NCBI GenBank assembly: GCA_020284085.1
Contig: JACEVL010000059.1
Coordinates: forward strand, 617,001-681,000
DNA: 64,000 nt
Direction of reading: 5' to 3'
Source: Aporrectodea caliginosa
Taxonomy: Eukaryota; Annelida; Clitellata; Crassiclitellata; Lumbricidae
The translations under genes and the position numbers were made by a program. Numbering within the stretch: position 1 is the first letter of the stretch; the number at the start of each line of letters is the position of its first letter. Under the pieces are notes generated by a model. The model ran no database searches, was not told the DNA's origin, and was given only the letters and a program-made list of their open reading frames with translations. Positions 51,665 to 63,040 of this stretch are shown one piece after another.

Positions 51665-51666
51665 CA

Positions 51667-51716
<50 letters not shown>

Positions 51717-51718
51717 CA

Positions 51719-51759
<41 letters not shown>

Positions 51760-51762
51760 AAC
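51665..51762. repeat. (GAT)n
   Basis: Two runs of GAT separated by GACAAT. Confidence 0.96.
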
Positions 51763-51884
51763 GATGTCAATGAATAATAATAAAATAAGTAACCATGTCA
51801 ATGACTATATGAATAATAGTGAAATAATAATAGACGATTAATCTCAAAGTACAAAAAACCTCAAAAGACCTCAATTATATGATG

Positions 51885-52080
51885 TCTGATGTCGCTGTCT
51901 ATTTCTTTTCTCGCCAGGAGTCGCTTCATTTCCGATTCTCCGCCGGAAGTCGATGATCGGACATTCAGCGCCGTTGTCATGACGACCAACAGAAACGACC
52001 AACGTCCGACGACGTCCATTCCAAGCGAATTTATGCAGCGCCCGACGAAGAAACGGAATTTCTATAGCGCCCGATGAAAT
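51885..52080. other. GC-rich conserved block, copy 2
   Basis: Counterpart of 32690-32890 with few substitutions; SPPEVDDRTFSAVVMTTNR is still encoded. Confidence 0.45.
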
Positions 52081-52259
52081 TCGTCGCCTTGGTTTGAACG
52101 GCAGAGCGATTAATTAATTCTCACAGTAACGATAACTAAACGAGAAACGGACGAAAACTGAATGCAGCCAACAACAGACCTTAGCTGAAGGTCGTATTGG
52201 ATTAGCAATTTGCACCAAGTATGGTAAGAATAATAAACATGTAAATATGTGCATGTGTA

Positions 52260-52460
52260 TGCATGTGTGTATGTATGTATGTATGTATGTATGTATATGT
52301 ATGTATGTATATGTATGTGTGTGTGTATGTATGTATGTATGTATGTATGTATGTATGTATGTATGTATGTATGTATGTATGTATGTATGTATGTATGTAT
52401 GTATGTATGTATGTATGTATGTATGTATGTATGTATGTATGTATGTATGTATGTATGTTT
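52260..52460. repeat. (ATGT)n
   Basis: Long tetranucleotide repeat, counterpart of 33080-33300. Confidence 0.97.
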
Positions 52461-53261
52461 AGTGAGCATTTAAATACAGCTTTTCTAGATTCTTCCAGGA
52501 GAGGTTCCATTATACTAAATGTAGTGACTCTGTTCAACTCCACAAAAGATGCTTTCGTATATTTTTACAGACATTGCAGTCGATTGAAATAGAGTTTCAT
52601 CATACATAAACTCGATACATTACTCTACCCGATGAGATCGTCTTGTTGAAGACATAGTTGGAAACGCCAGCACATCACAGGCTGTTGCAAATCGCTCAAT
52701 TTGTGCGAACAATTTGGAAAATTACTGAACTGTCTGTCTCAGAACTTTGGAAGGGTATACAGGATCTGATATTGGGGCGTATCCAGGATATGAAGCTGAG
52801 GCCAACGATAAAATCCTGGGCCTAGGAAGGCATAATCAACTTCCATGCATGTGAGCAACCGTGAGACTGAAACGCCCAGACTGTTTGAAACAAACAGCAC
52901 AGTCAATTAGGAGCACAATTCAGATTTTAATATGCATTCCATCGCGAGTAGTGTACAGTCATTGTATTCATTTATCAGTTCGCTAGAGGCCGCCAGCGGT
53001 ACAAAAAAATTATTTGTCACAAAGTGTTTTTATCCAGTCCGCAACTTCGTTTAGTGAATATACCCTAAACGGCGGAGATTATGTCAATTGCCTGCTTGCC
53101 AAGGTAGAGGCAATCGTGGGAGTCTATTAGGTTCTCTGGGAATAAAACATGCGTGGTGGGATAGTTCAGCTGTTGCAATTACTGATCAAAGATGTTAAAA
53201 ATTAAATACCTATATGAGTCGTAATATGTTGACACCTCTTTTTCTACAACTAACTCGGCCA

Positions 53262-53358
53262 CTGCTCGTAACTCCGCCACTGTTTGCACAGTGCAGGCCA
53301 GTCCCAAGCCTGGATAAAGGAGGAGGGCGACGCTAATAGTCTTTGTTACCACACAGTG
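53262..53358 (+). repeat. Module A
   Basis: AACTCCGCCACTG, GCCAGTCCCAAGCCTGG, GGAGGAGGGCGACGC, ACCACACAGTG. Shows the uninterrupted site of the hAT at 34750. Confidence 0.85.
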
Positions 53359-53394
53359 CTGGGTCCCCTAAACAAGCAAAATTTACACTTCTTT

Positions 53395-53465
53395 ACATCA
53401 GTCCCAAGCCGGGATGAAGGAGCATTGGTTCGCTACTGACTCGCACACAGTGCTGTTAAACAGAA
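53395..53465 (+). repeat. Module A, degraded
   Basis: CAGTCCCAAGCCGGGATG, GGAGCATTGG, CACAGTGCTGTTAAACAG. Confidence 0.6.
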
Positions 53466-53564
53466 AAAAACTACCATACTTTGAAAAGGTTCTTTCAAAA
53501 CGCCACATTGAGCGATTTATTTAGACACCTCTTTTACAGGTCTGGAAACTGCGTCACTGCTCGT

Positions 53565-53665
53565 AATCAAACCAGTGCAAGTCCCAAGCCATAAGAAAGG
53601 AGGAGGGTGGTCTAACCTTCTTTGTAATGGATACAGTGCGAAGTTAGACAGCAATTGACCAACGA
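53565..53665 (+). repeat. Module A
   Basis: CAGTGCAAGTCCCAAGCC, GGAGGAGGGTGG, AAGTTAGACAGCAATTGACC. Confidence 0.7.
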
Positions 53666-53732
53666 ACAGCTCTACATCTCATTATAAATCAAGCAATCTC
53701 TGTTGTAGTATTGGTTTGGAGTTACACTTTGA

Positions 53733-53800
53733 CCAATTAGCGTCACCCTCCTCCTTTGTCCCCTGGGGACTGGCACTAACACCGCCTCAGTGGCGTAGGG
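53733..53800 (-). repeat. Module A
   Basis: TTAGCGTCACCCTCCTCC, GGACTGGCACTAACACC, CAGTGGCG. Confidence 0.7.
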
Positions 53801-53928
53801 AAATAAAAATATGTATTCACCCGAAATTCAAAGGTATGGCTAAGGTAGAGTGACGTCAACGGCTCTGGCAGCCAAAAGGTGTCGCTAAATATTGGAAACT
53901 ACTCCATGAAATACGACTTCCAGTTAGA

Positions 53929-53963
53929 CACCTTTAAAACGTATGACTATTTGTCAATATACT
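53929..53963 (+). promoter_or_regulatory. Motif B
   Basis: Core CACCTTTAAAA, 16-base spacer, AATATAC. Confidence 0.5.
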
Positions 53964-54059
53964 GTTGCTCATTCTATCATATTCATGCCACAGCTGCGTC
54001 AGTAAAGTAAGGTCGACGTCAGACAGGTCCTGCGCTCTGCCAAGAAACTGTCCTTTGCT

Positions 54060-54145
54060 TTAGTAGTGCCAGTGCCAAGTCTCGGAGAAAGGAGGAGGGT
54101 GACTCAAATCATTCGCCTGACACAGCGTCATTAAGCAGATACTAA
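54060..54145 (+). repeat. Module A
   Basis: AGTAGTGCCAGTGCCAAG, GGAGGAGGGTGAC, CACAGCGTCATTAAGCAG. Confidence 0.7.
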
Positions 54146-54654
54146 CCAAGGTCATACTGATACTACGATTATGGTCTTATTATATTATTATTAATTGTCT
54201 ATGTATGTATGTGCGACCTCTGTCTTTCTCTGTACCTCTGGGTGCTCTGTATTCCTCTGTCACTGTCTCTGAGCGTCCGTTTGTTCAATGAGGCACTTTT
54301 GCACAAGTGCCAGCTGTAAGCATGCATACGCGTCATTGACTGTATAATATTATTATACACATGGAAAGATAAACCCCTATGGAATGCGACATTTACAGAG
54401 GAAGACACGTCTGAATGTTATCCTCTAATTTGTCGCCATGGGAACGCAATCCAATCCATTTATAGGATGAGTTGATTTAGGCAGCGACAGAACGAGACTG
54501 AGTAGTAACACAAACAGACATTCAGACGCTATATTAATTTAATTTTGCTGCGATGAATGAATAATATTTTCTTGTCTAGTGTAGTCTTTATGACACGACT
54601 AAAACGATGATAACTGTTGCTATAATTATATTAGCATGGGAAACGCCAATCTAT

Positions 54655-54850
54655 TACTGTTAGTTGGTGAGCGTTATCGGCTTATGACGTAGAGAGTTCA
54701 GGTTCCATCCTCCTAACTTGAGTACAGCAATTACTGTGTCAGGGCTTCAATAAAGCAAGATATCTTCATCCACAATTGCTCAACGCAAGCGATCGATATT
54801 ATGCTTGGTCAATAGATAGTGGTGCTTAATGAATTAATGCGCGCACTGAT
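54655..54850 (+). mobile_element. SINE family 3
   Basis: TTAGTTGGTGAGCG head, CAGGTTCCATCC in place of the B box, GGTCAATAGATAGTGGTGC. Empty site for the piggyBac-like insertion at 3847. Confidence 0.6.
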
Positions 54851-55870
54851 ATGATACGATGATGATAATGACAATAATGATGATGACGATAATAATATTA
54901 GCAATACAACATCAATAGTTAGGATGTTAGATCAAATGCAAGTGACGACGATGGATCGAGAACTGTCGTTGGATCAAGGAGGATGGACAGAAGGAGCCCA
55001 GTAACAATAATGATGATGATGATAATAATATTAATTACTAGTCATTAGTTAACGTTAATAACTAGTAATTATTTGGCGACAATTTCGTCTGGCTTTGTTC
55101 AAATTGACTGTAAACCAAAATCCAGCGTTCCATTAGCAATTCCACAAATAAATTGCCTGTGATGCACCTATTTTAAAGACTGTCTAAATATCGACCAAAT
55201 TATAACGTTTAGCGAACGTGTTGCACGTATCAGCGCCAAAGCTGATGGTTAATGATGGTTAACTTGTAACTACTACGCGAAATTCAGTTATGATGACGAC
55301 GATGGCGACGACGATGACGATGATGATAGCAACTCTATACAGCAACAGCCAGTCACCGATCAAGTCTGCAAGGCCTAAGCACAAACGCGCCATTTCATCG
55401 AGAACTGTCCCTGGATCAAGGCGTTAGCATCGAATTGAGTTGGAGAAGTAAGAGAACAATTAATCAAGACCAGGAGGTGAACTTGGCTCTTGCCAATCCA
55501 TGCACCTTTCTGTCTGCAGTCCCCAGATAAAAACAGCGGCGCTATGTGAATGCACGTATTGTGGAGACATCTGCCTTCGAGCCAACATTAGATGAAATAT
55601 TCAGATGATACGTAGACAGGAACGAATCATGAGAAATTCGATCTCTACTTGCTTCGTCTCCAGTCATTGCTCCGTGCAGTTGAAGTCTGCCTGTCTGTCT
55701 TTTGCCTGTCGTCTATGTTGTCGGTTTCTTTTATCTTCTCTAACCCTCTCTCGCATTCCATCCTTCTCTCTCTTCCTCTTCCTCTCTCTTCATCTGCTGC
55801 ATGTCTCTGTAATACTCTTTCATCTGTCTGACTGCATCTGATCCGTCTGTCTCAGTCGCGCAGTATAAAT
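54850..55870. repeat. Block C/C2 copy
   Basis: Counterpart of 5160-6340 with many small deletions; GCAACAGCCAGTCACCG and AACAGCGGCGCTATGTG remain. No gene is seen. Confidence 0.7.
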
Positions 55871-55937
55871 ATTGCAACTAACCAAATCTTAATTATATGG
55901 AGGAGGTTGTTCTATTATAGCGTTCAAAATGATTACA

Positions 55938-55972
55938 CACCTCTTTTAACAGTGTATTCGCCCTATGAGTAG
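55938..55972 (+). promoter_or_regulatory. Motif B
   Basis: Core CACCTCTTTTA, 15-base spacer, TATGAGTA. Confidence 0.45.
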
Positions 55973-56054
55973 GAAACTAGGCGTACTTCAGTATTAGGTC
56001 TCCATCCATCTGTAAGAGAACTGCTCAAATTCTGTAGACATCAAATGGACAAAC

Positions 56055-56192
56055 TGCGCCACTGATCTGGTAGTGCCCGTCCCAAGCCTGGAGAAAGGAG
56101 GAGGGCAACGCTAATCATCTTTGTTATGTCGATGCGGCCGACCCTCGAAACAGAGGATGGCTCCAACAGTGTCGTTAAACAGCAACTAACCA
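56055..56192 (+). repeat. Module A with small internal insert
   Basis: GTGCCCGTCCCAAGCCTGG, GGAGGAGGGCAACGC, CAGTGTCGTTAAACAGCAAC; about 35 extra bases (ATGCGGCCGACC onward) sit after TTTGTTATG. Confidence 0.75.
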
Positions 56193-56213
56193 ACTGTATT
56201 GTGTAGGGATGTG

Positions 56214-56612
56214 AGCACGATTTGGCTTTTTTGGCCGACCTCCTATTCCGATTAGCTTGCCTGCTTTAATCGCCATTCCGATCCGATTAATGGGCAATTC
56301 ACTTTCATTTGATTCTAGGCACTGTTTGCTACTAAAATGCCAGACGTCCGCCATTTTGATGATGCGTCGACTCACAATTTCATTATTTTGCATGGGCTTA
56401 CAATTATTTTAATTAAGATCAAATATTACCGTAGGAGGTCGCCAAAACAATTTACTATTTTTGTAATAATGAAAAAATGGAATAGTTTGCGGTCAATAAT
56501 ATTACTTTTCTAAATTCCGATTTTAAGGCCTGGGACCGCCGACTCCGATTAATATCGATTAGTGCAAAATCTTCCCGAACCGATTACCGAACGATTAGTC
56601 GGCCCATCCCTA
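56214..56612. mobile_element. hAT-like non-autonomous element
   Basis: Ends TAGGGATGTG / GGCCCATCCCTA; flanks GTATTGTG and GCATCGTG match at 6 of 8 positions. CCGATTA repeats lie near both ends. No transposase frame. Confidence 0.7.
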
Positions 56613-56657
56613 GCATCGTGCCAGACGAACGGTGGAAATTGCTCATAAATAAATACG

Positions 56658-56693
56658 CACCCCTTTTAAGTATGATATCAGCCCTATAAGTAG
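56658..56693 (+). promoter_or_regulatory. Motif B
   Basis: Core CACCCCTTTTA, 16-base spacer, TATAAGTAG. Confidence 0.55.
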
Positions 56694-56867
56694 AAGAAGA
56701 GGCGCTATTCATTGTTTCAGAAATGATAACATTTAATAATTAAGCATGGCCACAGGAACGGTGAGAAGCACTCACATTATATTCTGCACAAAGCAAGGAT
56801 TTTGTTGCCACAAGATGTCGTTAAGGTATTGCATGGATTTCCAAACATCACACACGCGCATGCGCGC

Positions 56868-56882
56868 ACACACACACACACA

Positions 56883-56958
<76 letters not shown>

Positions 56959-56975
56959 CACACACACTCACAGAT
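56868..56975. repeat. (CA)n
   Basis: CA repeat with CTCT interruptions. Confidence 0.96.
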
Positions 56976-57464
56976 AGTGTTACCAAGAGCCTCTTGTGGC
57001 AGAAGCATTGCACGCGTCGCCACCTAACGCTCGCTGGAGATCAAACCGCGTCTCAGGCTGAGTCATTATGGTTTAGCGTTGCATCAACAGGAAGCTGATT
57101 GAGGTGCAATTAGGAAGCTTCCGGTTGTTGTGCACACTAGCGACACCTGTCGAGGAAAATATTAAAAACATCAGGTTCAATAAGAATCTTTGGTTTATTT
57201 AATTTCTAACGTTGGTGTACTGAACTTAATATTTTCTTATACAGTGTGAGTGTGATCTATGATATGATAGGACATGACATTACAGATATTAAACGTAATA
57301 ATCTTACGTTGATGATAATGACAATGTTGATGATGATAATACTAGTTACGAATCAATACCGTAGTTAATAGTTTATAATTTGCCGACATTTTACGTCTGC
57401 CGTTAATTAACACCATGCAACATCCGATATCAGTGCTTTATTTACCGCAATTCCGCAAATAACG

Positions 57465-57499
57465 TATAAATTGCATGAGTTGCACCTACTTTAAAGGTG
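57465..57499 (-). promoter_or_regulatory. Motif B
   Basis: Core CACCTTTAAAG, 16-base spacer, AATTTATA. Confidence 0.5.
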
Positions 57500-57604
57500 T
57501 CCAATAAAATTGACCAAAATATCACATTAGCGATTGTACTTGTAATGTATCCAGTGTTCAACAACCATACCATATCTTTGCAATTTTTTTACCAAATAAA
57601 ACGG

Positions 57605-57720
57605 TGTGGGCTGAATGGTTAGGGCGGTCGCGTGTAAATTGGAAAACACGGTTTCGATCCTCCTCCTCCTCTGAGACGGTTACTGCGTAGGGGATATTGA
57701 GCAGGTCCTTCACTCACAAT
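57605..57720 (+). mobile_element. SINE family 3, best-preserved head
   Basis: A-box-like TGGGCTGAATGGTTAGGGCGG, in parts, and B box GTTTCGATCC; CTGAGACGGTTACTGCG. Interrupted by a family 2 SINE; GGCTTCGTCATTAGATAGTGG resumes near 58025. Confidence 0.7.
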
Positions 57721-57997
57721 GGGGGGCGGGGAGGGTCCGTAGTGTACTGGTAACATCAGTGGCGTGAAGAGCAGTAGGTAGCGGGATCGCTTACCGTAAT
57801 CTCCCAAAGGTCCACTCAGCCTATTATTTGCGAGATGGCGCGTTGGTAAAATGAGATGTAGGACATGATGGGCGCCTTGCGTGGCTGCCGTATACAGTTA
57901 AATTCGACTCTGTAATAACTTGTGATCATACGTTCATACTGATTTGTAATCATCCTGCGTTTGTGTCAGTTTTAAATTAAACGAAGATTATTATTAT
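57721..57997 (+). mobile_element. SINE family 2
   Basis: Head GGGTCCGTAGTGTACTGGTAAC resembles family 1 (GATAGCGCACTGGATAAC); no clear B box is left. The body matches 12805-12995 in reverse. Ends AGATTATTATTATT. Nested in a family 3 SINE. Confidence 0.65.
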
Positions 57998-58206
57998 TAA
58001 TTACTCACCACTATCAATATTATTGAGGCTTCGTCATTAGATAGTGGCACTTAATAAAGTAATACGCGTAATAATAGTGATGATAATGACATTAATGATG
58101 ATGATAAAAATATCAATTACAAATCATTAGTTAATAGTTAATAATTTGTTATTGTTTGGCGACATCTTACGCAACGTAATTTCTGCGTTCCATGAACCGC
58201 GTGTGT

Positions 58207-58305
58207 GTTTCCTTTTTAACGACTAGCTGTGTGGTAACAAGACCATTAGCGTCGCCCTCCTCCCTTATCCAGTCTTTGGACTGGCACTGTCAGAAAGCGA
58301 ACAGT
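58207..58305 (-). repeat. Module A, complete
   Basis: TTTTTAACGACTAGCTGTG, TTAGCGTCGCCCTCCTCC, GGACTGGCACTGTCAG. Near-identical to 25400-25505 although its surroundings differ, so it may be a recent transfer. Confidence 0.8.
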
Positions 58306-58354
58306 TACCATTTATACCTCATTGCGTTCCATTAACCGCAATTCCGCAATGAGG

Positions 58355-58389
58355 TATAAATAGAATGCAATTCACCTATTTCAAAGGTG
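58355..58389 (-). promoter_or_regulatory. Motif B
   Basis: Core CACCTTTGAAA, 16-base spacer, TATTTATA. Confidence 0.5.
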
Positions 58390-58472
58390 TCTAAAGAATC
58401 GTCCATGTAATCGATTGATCCTTAGACAATTATAGATAATGGCGCTTAATAATCTAATACGCGAAATAATAG

Positions 58473-58570
<98 letters not shown>
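58473..58570. repeat. (GAT)n
   Basis: About 32 GAT units. Confidence 0.97.
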
Positions 58571-58811
58571 ACTTAATAATACTGTTAATAATTTGTTATT
58601 GTTTGGCGACATCTTACGCCTGGCGTTAAAACTGAATTGAATCCAATCAAACAAAGTCCGATGATCAATAAACCGTTGCAGCAAATGACTTATATATTGC
58701 ATGTGATGCACCTTTTGTGCCTATTTTTAATGTGAGAAAAATTCGTTAAAAAGAATAATAAATTTATAGTATTATTTTTATTGGTTAAACTGTATGTAAC
58801 CCCGATTTTAA

Positions 58812-58912
58812 TCGTAAACACCAGATTTTTAAAGTGCGGCTCTAAAGCTGAACCCGGTGCTCTGCTAAGCGCAGAGCACTGGCTTATTCAAGAGCGCTAG
58901 GTCCTGATCGAT
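58812..58912 (+). repeat. Module D
   Basis: AAAGTGCGGC, CGCAGAGCACTGGC, AGAGCGCTAGG. Confidence 0.5.
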
Positions 58913-59084
58913 GTCCAGTGGAGGTCCGAGTCCGGTTGCCACAGAGATCACTGTTTTGAACATAGTAGCAGAATATTTTTGCTTAGGGCGGGTAGCGTAA
59001 AAATGTAGGCAAAAAAGATTGAAGGACTTTGACTGCCACAGCCCATGAAGTCAACCTTTTTAATCGGTATCAGTAGTAGTAGTT

Positions 59085-59190
59085 TCAGTTTAACGACACT
59101 GTGCAATAGCACAGATCATTAGCGTCGCCCTCCTCTTTTATCAAGGCTTTGGACTGTCACTGACAGAGTACAAACAGTGGCGGAGTTGAC
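59085..59190 (-). repeat. Module A, complete
   Basis: AGTTTAACGACACTGTGC, TTAGCGTCGCCCTCC, GGACTGTCACTGACAG, CAGTGGCGGAGTT. Confidence 0.85.
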
Positions 59191-59216
59191 TTGTGATTAG
59201 GACACGATTAACAAAA

Positions 59217-59248
59217 TTATATAATAAATATTCTACGTTTAAGAGGTG
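59217..59248 (-). promoter_or_regulatory. Motif B
   Basis: Core CACCTCTTAAA, 16-base spacer, TATAA. Confidence 0.45.
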
Positions 59249-59312
59249 TCTAAAAGCAATTTGTTTTTCATTGCAAAGTTTCTGGTGTTTAGCGACATCT
59301 TGTGGCTACCAG

Positions 59313-59858
59313 TAGAGAGTGACATGGGGAGACAATTTCGTCCCCATCCCCGCCCCTCAACAAGTAAGTCTTCCCCATCACCGCCCCATCCCCGCAGGGT
59401 TTCTCCCCATCCCCGCCCCATCCCCGCAGGTTTTCTCCCCATCCCCACCCCATCCCCGCAGGACGACATCACATTCCCCGCAAAAAGTTTACACCAATTC
59501 AAATTTAAAAATTACATTTTTTAGCTTAAAAATCTATTAATATTGCAGACTGCAATAGTCTGTTATTATCTTATCGACAGTTTGCATTAACCAAGTCCTG
59601 ACTATTTCTGACTAGAAGGCTTCAGGAAATAAGAAAATCTCTTTATCAGTTCTCAAGTTCTTGACATCACCCGGGTTTCTTGTTCGCTCATTCCCCATTA
59701 CCGCGGTATTACCGCGAGAGTGAACCCCATTACCGCGGTATTACCGCAATTGTTGTCCCCATTACCGCGGTATTACCGCAATTGTTGTCCCCATTACCGC
59801 GGGATTTACCGCGGTTACCGCGGTTTCCCCGCGGGGAAATTCCCCATGTCACTCTCTA
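59313..59858. mobile_element. hAT-like element with internal minisatellites
   Basis: Perfect 8-bp duplication GCTACCAG (59305-59312, 59859-59866); ends TAGAGAGTGACATGGGG / CCCCATGTCACTCTCTA. Inside are CCCCATCCCCGC repeats (59340-59470) and CCCCATTACCGCGGTATTACC-type repeats (59690-59810). No transposase. The first duplication lies within GTTTAGCGACATCTTGTGGC, the LINE-tail motif. Confidence 0.9.
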
Positions 59859-59949
59859 GCTACCAGGACCGTTGAAGTCGACCCTACCTTATCTTCATTA
59901 TTTCGAACCTCCGTTTGGAATCCCAATTACAATTGGGTAGTAGTAACTT

Positions 59950-60035
59950 TTGACGACATTAGGCTATGTTCTAGCGAAGATGATCGCGTCGCCCTCCGCA
60001 TTTATCGAAGCTTCGGACCGGCAGTACCAGAGTTA
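59950..60035 (-). repeat. Module A
   Basis: GATGATCGCGTCGCCCTCC, GAAGCTTCGGACCGGCAG. Confidence 0.6.
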
Positions 60036-60454
60036 ACTCACCATTTCTTATGATAAATTGTTTGTTAGCTTTTAAAATAGTTGTCTAAGAATCGTTGTAT
60101 CGCCGACGCGAAGCCTATAAATTGTCAAGCCGCAGACGAGTTTCCTCTTATAAAAATGTTGACACATTTTAAAGGGTGTGCAAAATTCCTGTCTGTGTCA
60201 TGACGTTCTGCCATAATAAAAATGAGCAGCGTCTGTATCAAGGTTTTGTACTGGCATCACCTCAAACAGAGGCGGTTTCCATGTGTATACACGATAGCAA
60301 GACACACTTGCGAGTAAGATGAATGGACGAAATTGTTGAGGGTTTATTTAGTTTCACGATTATACTTGTTTAAAGTATTTAAAATACACCGCTATTCCAA
60401 AAGTCGGTATTGCATCCAGTGTTTAATATCCTGTGGTTGCCTAGACGACGCTGT

Positions 60455-60538
60455 CAAAAACAGAGACTATTATCGTCGCCCCTCCTCTATACAGATTGCG
60501 GACTGTCATTACTAGAGTACGGGTAGTTGAGGAGTTTT
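60455..60538 (-). repeat. Module A
   Basis: TATCGTCGCCCCTCCTC, GCGGACTGTCATTAC, GTTGAGGAGTT. Confidence 0.6.
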
Positions 60539-60746
60539 CCTTAGTTGGTTTCCAGTGTTATATGAAATTGTGCGTTTAGACACCTTTAATAAGGATCTTC
60601 TGCAACTTCATAAGCTCTCGACAATGCCAAAAATTCTTTGTAAGCGGAAACGGCCTATATTGTCATAAGCTGCCGTTAAACCGTGAATCCATCCGCTGAA
60701 ACTTGCTAATCCCCGATTGCTAGTTTACTGAGAGTGCGAGTCCAAA

Positions 60747-60815
60747 GCCTTGAAGAAAGAAGGAGGGCGATGCTAATCGTCTTTGTAATGACACAATGCC
60801 ATTAAAAACCAACTA
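60747..60815 (+). repeat. Module A
   Basis: Duplicate of 52-118. Confidence 0.7.
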
Positions 60816-60849
60816 ACCAACCACGCAGACATACATCTGCCAAGGCTGT

Positions 60850-60896
60850 TGACGTCGCCCTCTCCTCTTTTTCTGGTTTGAGACTGGCACCATCCA
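60850..60896 (-). repeat. Module A, partial
   Basis: Duplicate of 155-200. Confidence 0.55.
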
Positions 60897-61031
60897 AATA
60901 TAAGGTAAAGGTAAAGTTCATTTCAATGTTGATTTAATTCGACTTTGAGACACTGAAAAAGTTTGTTTTCTTTTGACGCTTCGGAGGGATGTCAAAAAAA
61001 TAAGCACTTAAAAATGCTTGTTTTATTTATT

Positions 61032-61066
61032 TATTTATAAGGTAAATTACCACATTAAAAAAGGTG
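61032..61066 (-). promoter_or_regulatory. Motif B
   Basis: Duplicate of 337-371; TATA and spacing unchanged. Confidence 0.6.
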
Positions 61067-61353
61067 TGTACGGTGTTGCTTTGCTTCACTACCGCGGCTG
61101 TCCTATGTCTTGTGTGACTGCATATAGGTTGCTTCCATTATCGAAGATTTGCCATATCAAAAATGAGTTTCATCTCCCTCCTCTGATACTCAGGCTTGTG
61201 ACTGACCCCACGTCCTTAAACCTGCTTACTCGTTATAAGTATTAATCGCATTGCAACGAAAAGTTGTGATTGGCAAAATTTTATATATAATTTATTTTGA
61301 CATGTCTTAAAGTTTGTTTTCAACTTTGAGCAATGATCATTGTGTGTGATTTC

Positions 61354-61388
61354 TATTTATAGAGCTAATCACCTCGTTTAAAAAGGTG
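61354..61388 (-). promoter_or_regulatory. Motif B
   Basis: Duplicate of 655-689. Confidence 0.6.
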
Positions 61389-61464
61389 CGTAAGGATTTG
61401 CTCAGTATCACTGCCGGTCTTACATCTTTGTGTGATATCCGATTGTTTGCTTCTACTTAACAAA

Positions 61465-61560
61465 GTTGTATCAAAACAGAGATGAGTTTTGTCGCCCTCC
61501 TTCTATATCCATGCTTCGGACTGACACCACCTGGATATAAGATAGTGGTGGAGTCATCTT
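61465..61560 (-). repeat. Module A, CACCACCTGGATA variant
   Basis: Duplicate of 770-865. Confidence 0.7.
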
Positions 61561-61659
61561 TCCTTAATAATTAAAATGGATTCCAGGAGTTGAACGACCC
61601 TTTGCGGGATGAATGGCTGATGATGACTGTTGAGAATACGTAAAATATTGCGCTTCTTA

Positions 61660-61693
61660 TATTTATAGTGCTTTGACAACCTTAAAAGACGTG
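61660..61693 (-). promoter_or_regulatory. Motif B, weaker
   Basis: Duplicate of 961-994. Confidence 0.45.
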
Positions 61694-61764
61694 TGAAGAA
61701 AGAAACAATTCCGCATCAAAATTTATATATGATATAAATGAGTACAACAATTTCATATCTTATC

Positions 61765-62130
61765 TTATATGGACATTTATAAAGCGCCTCTCGAAGCAAT
61801 ACTGTTCAGAAGCGCTCTCAGCGTGACAGACCGGTGAAAATAAGGTCTTTAAGCAACGAAGAGATATACGTGAGATTCCCTCGAGAATCCTACTCCGGAA
61901 TGCCAGAGGAAGGTCAGACCGCAGTGAGGAACCCACTACAGTGGAAGCCCGGTGCTGGGATAAAGAAGTTCGAGACCGAATTACGAGAAGATCAAGTCGG
62001 TCAGCAGAACAAGGGGAACAAGAAGAAATAGCAGATATTGGCTTGCACATCAAGTCGCAGAGATATTTAGGCGCTAAACCCTGCTGGGACTTAGTAACCA
62101 AAAACAAGACCTTATTATTTGATTTGAGAC
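61765..62130 (-). mobile_element. CR1/L2-like LINE, 3' fragment
   Basis: Duplicate of 1075-1440 and better preserved: the minus strand keeps about 100 open codons with QQGLAPKYLCDLM, VIRSRTSLSQHRASTVVGSS and LRCLKTLFS. 5'-truncated; inherited with the duplication. Confidence 0.75.
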
Positions 62131-62476
62131 AAAATCAAGAACTAGTGTAGATCTAATAATCTGCAGTTCCATCGTACCTTACACTTTCCAACTTATGGTG
62201 AAATATAACTTTATATTGAGACGTTCAAGACGTTCAAATGGAGGTTTTACAACGTTTTTCTACATACAGACAGACGTCGAAATATTGCAGTTAAATTGTT
62301 TTATAAAGTAGCTTTAGTAGTCAATTTTTAAAGAATCTTATCGCACGATGACTCAAGTAGTAGCCGTTTATGTTATTGAAAAACCACCGCTTGGCGTCGC
62401 ATTGTGTGGCTTACTGACGCCCTCGTACCAATCGAAGAGATATTTTAATACAACGATCACATAATTGTTTTTAGCC

Positions 62477-62509
62477 TATATAGCATTGGAGTGAACCTAT
62501 TTAAAGGTG
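62477..62509 (-). promoter_or_regulatory. Motif B
   Basis: Core CACCTTTAAAT, 16-base spacer, TATATAG. Confidence 0.55.
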
Positions 62510-62584
62510 TGTAAAATGTGCCATATTTTAATGCGCATTCTGACCAACAGTCCTGACTTTAACAGAGATTGTTGAAGATGTAAT

Positions 62585-62668
62585 CGCAAACTCAAAATTT
62601 TGTAAAGCGCTACTATTCAGCTAAGCGCAGAGCACCAGCTTATTCCCGTGAGCTGCGTCGCATCAGAG
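62585..62668 (+). repeat. Module D
   Basis: AAAGCGCTAC, GCGCAGAGCACCAGC, GAGCTGCGTC. Confidence 0.55.
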
Positions 62669-62904
62669 GGGTTGTCAAGAGAGATATGTCACCTGTTGAC
62701 AGAGATATCAAAGTGGAGACAAATAGCGTTCACGTTAAATTATGGAGTTAGCCAGTCACTGAATGAATCTGAATCCCGCGATTTAACGACATCTTATGCC
62801 ATCAAAGGCCGTTGACTTTGCGGCGCAAACCATAATGTAGCACTTACCAAATTACGACCTTCAAAACAATTAATTGTGTTAATCATGTTAAGGCTCTTCA
62901 GAAC

Positions 62905-62990
62905 AAACATTTAAGTAAGTAAGTAAGTAAGTATGGTCTTTATTACGCCATTTGCAAGATTATTGGTTTGAGCAGCTCTTATTGCTATTT
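62905..62990 (-). mobile_element. (TAAG)n LINE 3' tail, fragment
   Basis: AAGTAAGTAAGTAAGTAAGT, then GGTCTTTATTACGCC; only the tail and last bases of the 3' UTR remain. Confidence 0.55.
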
Positions 62991-63040
62991 ACACGAGAGA
63001 GATAGCTTGAGATTCTGAAACACGATATCAAGGTGTTTAA

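Larger units (their letters stand above)
46260..54200. repeat. Large paralogous segment, copy 2
   Basis: Partner of 27180-36410. It carries the 1.77-kb transposon at 46980-48746, absent from copy 1, and lacks the hAT at 34750. It is shorter than copy 1 around 31.5-32.5 kb, where copy 1 has extra tandem units. Confidence 0.88.

Noticed and set aside
54199..54408. Small minus-strand reading frame
   Set aside because: No homology features, and flanking pyrimidine repeats supply part of the frame.
59239..59540. Pro- or Gly-rich protein
   Set aside because: Translation of the minisatellite inside the hAT-like element.
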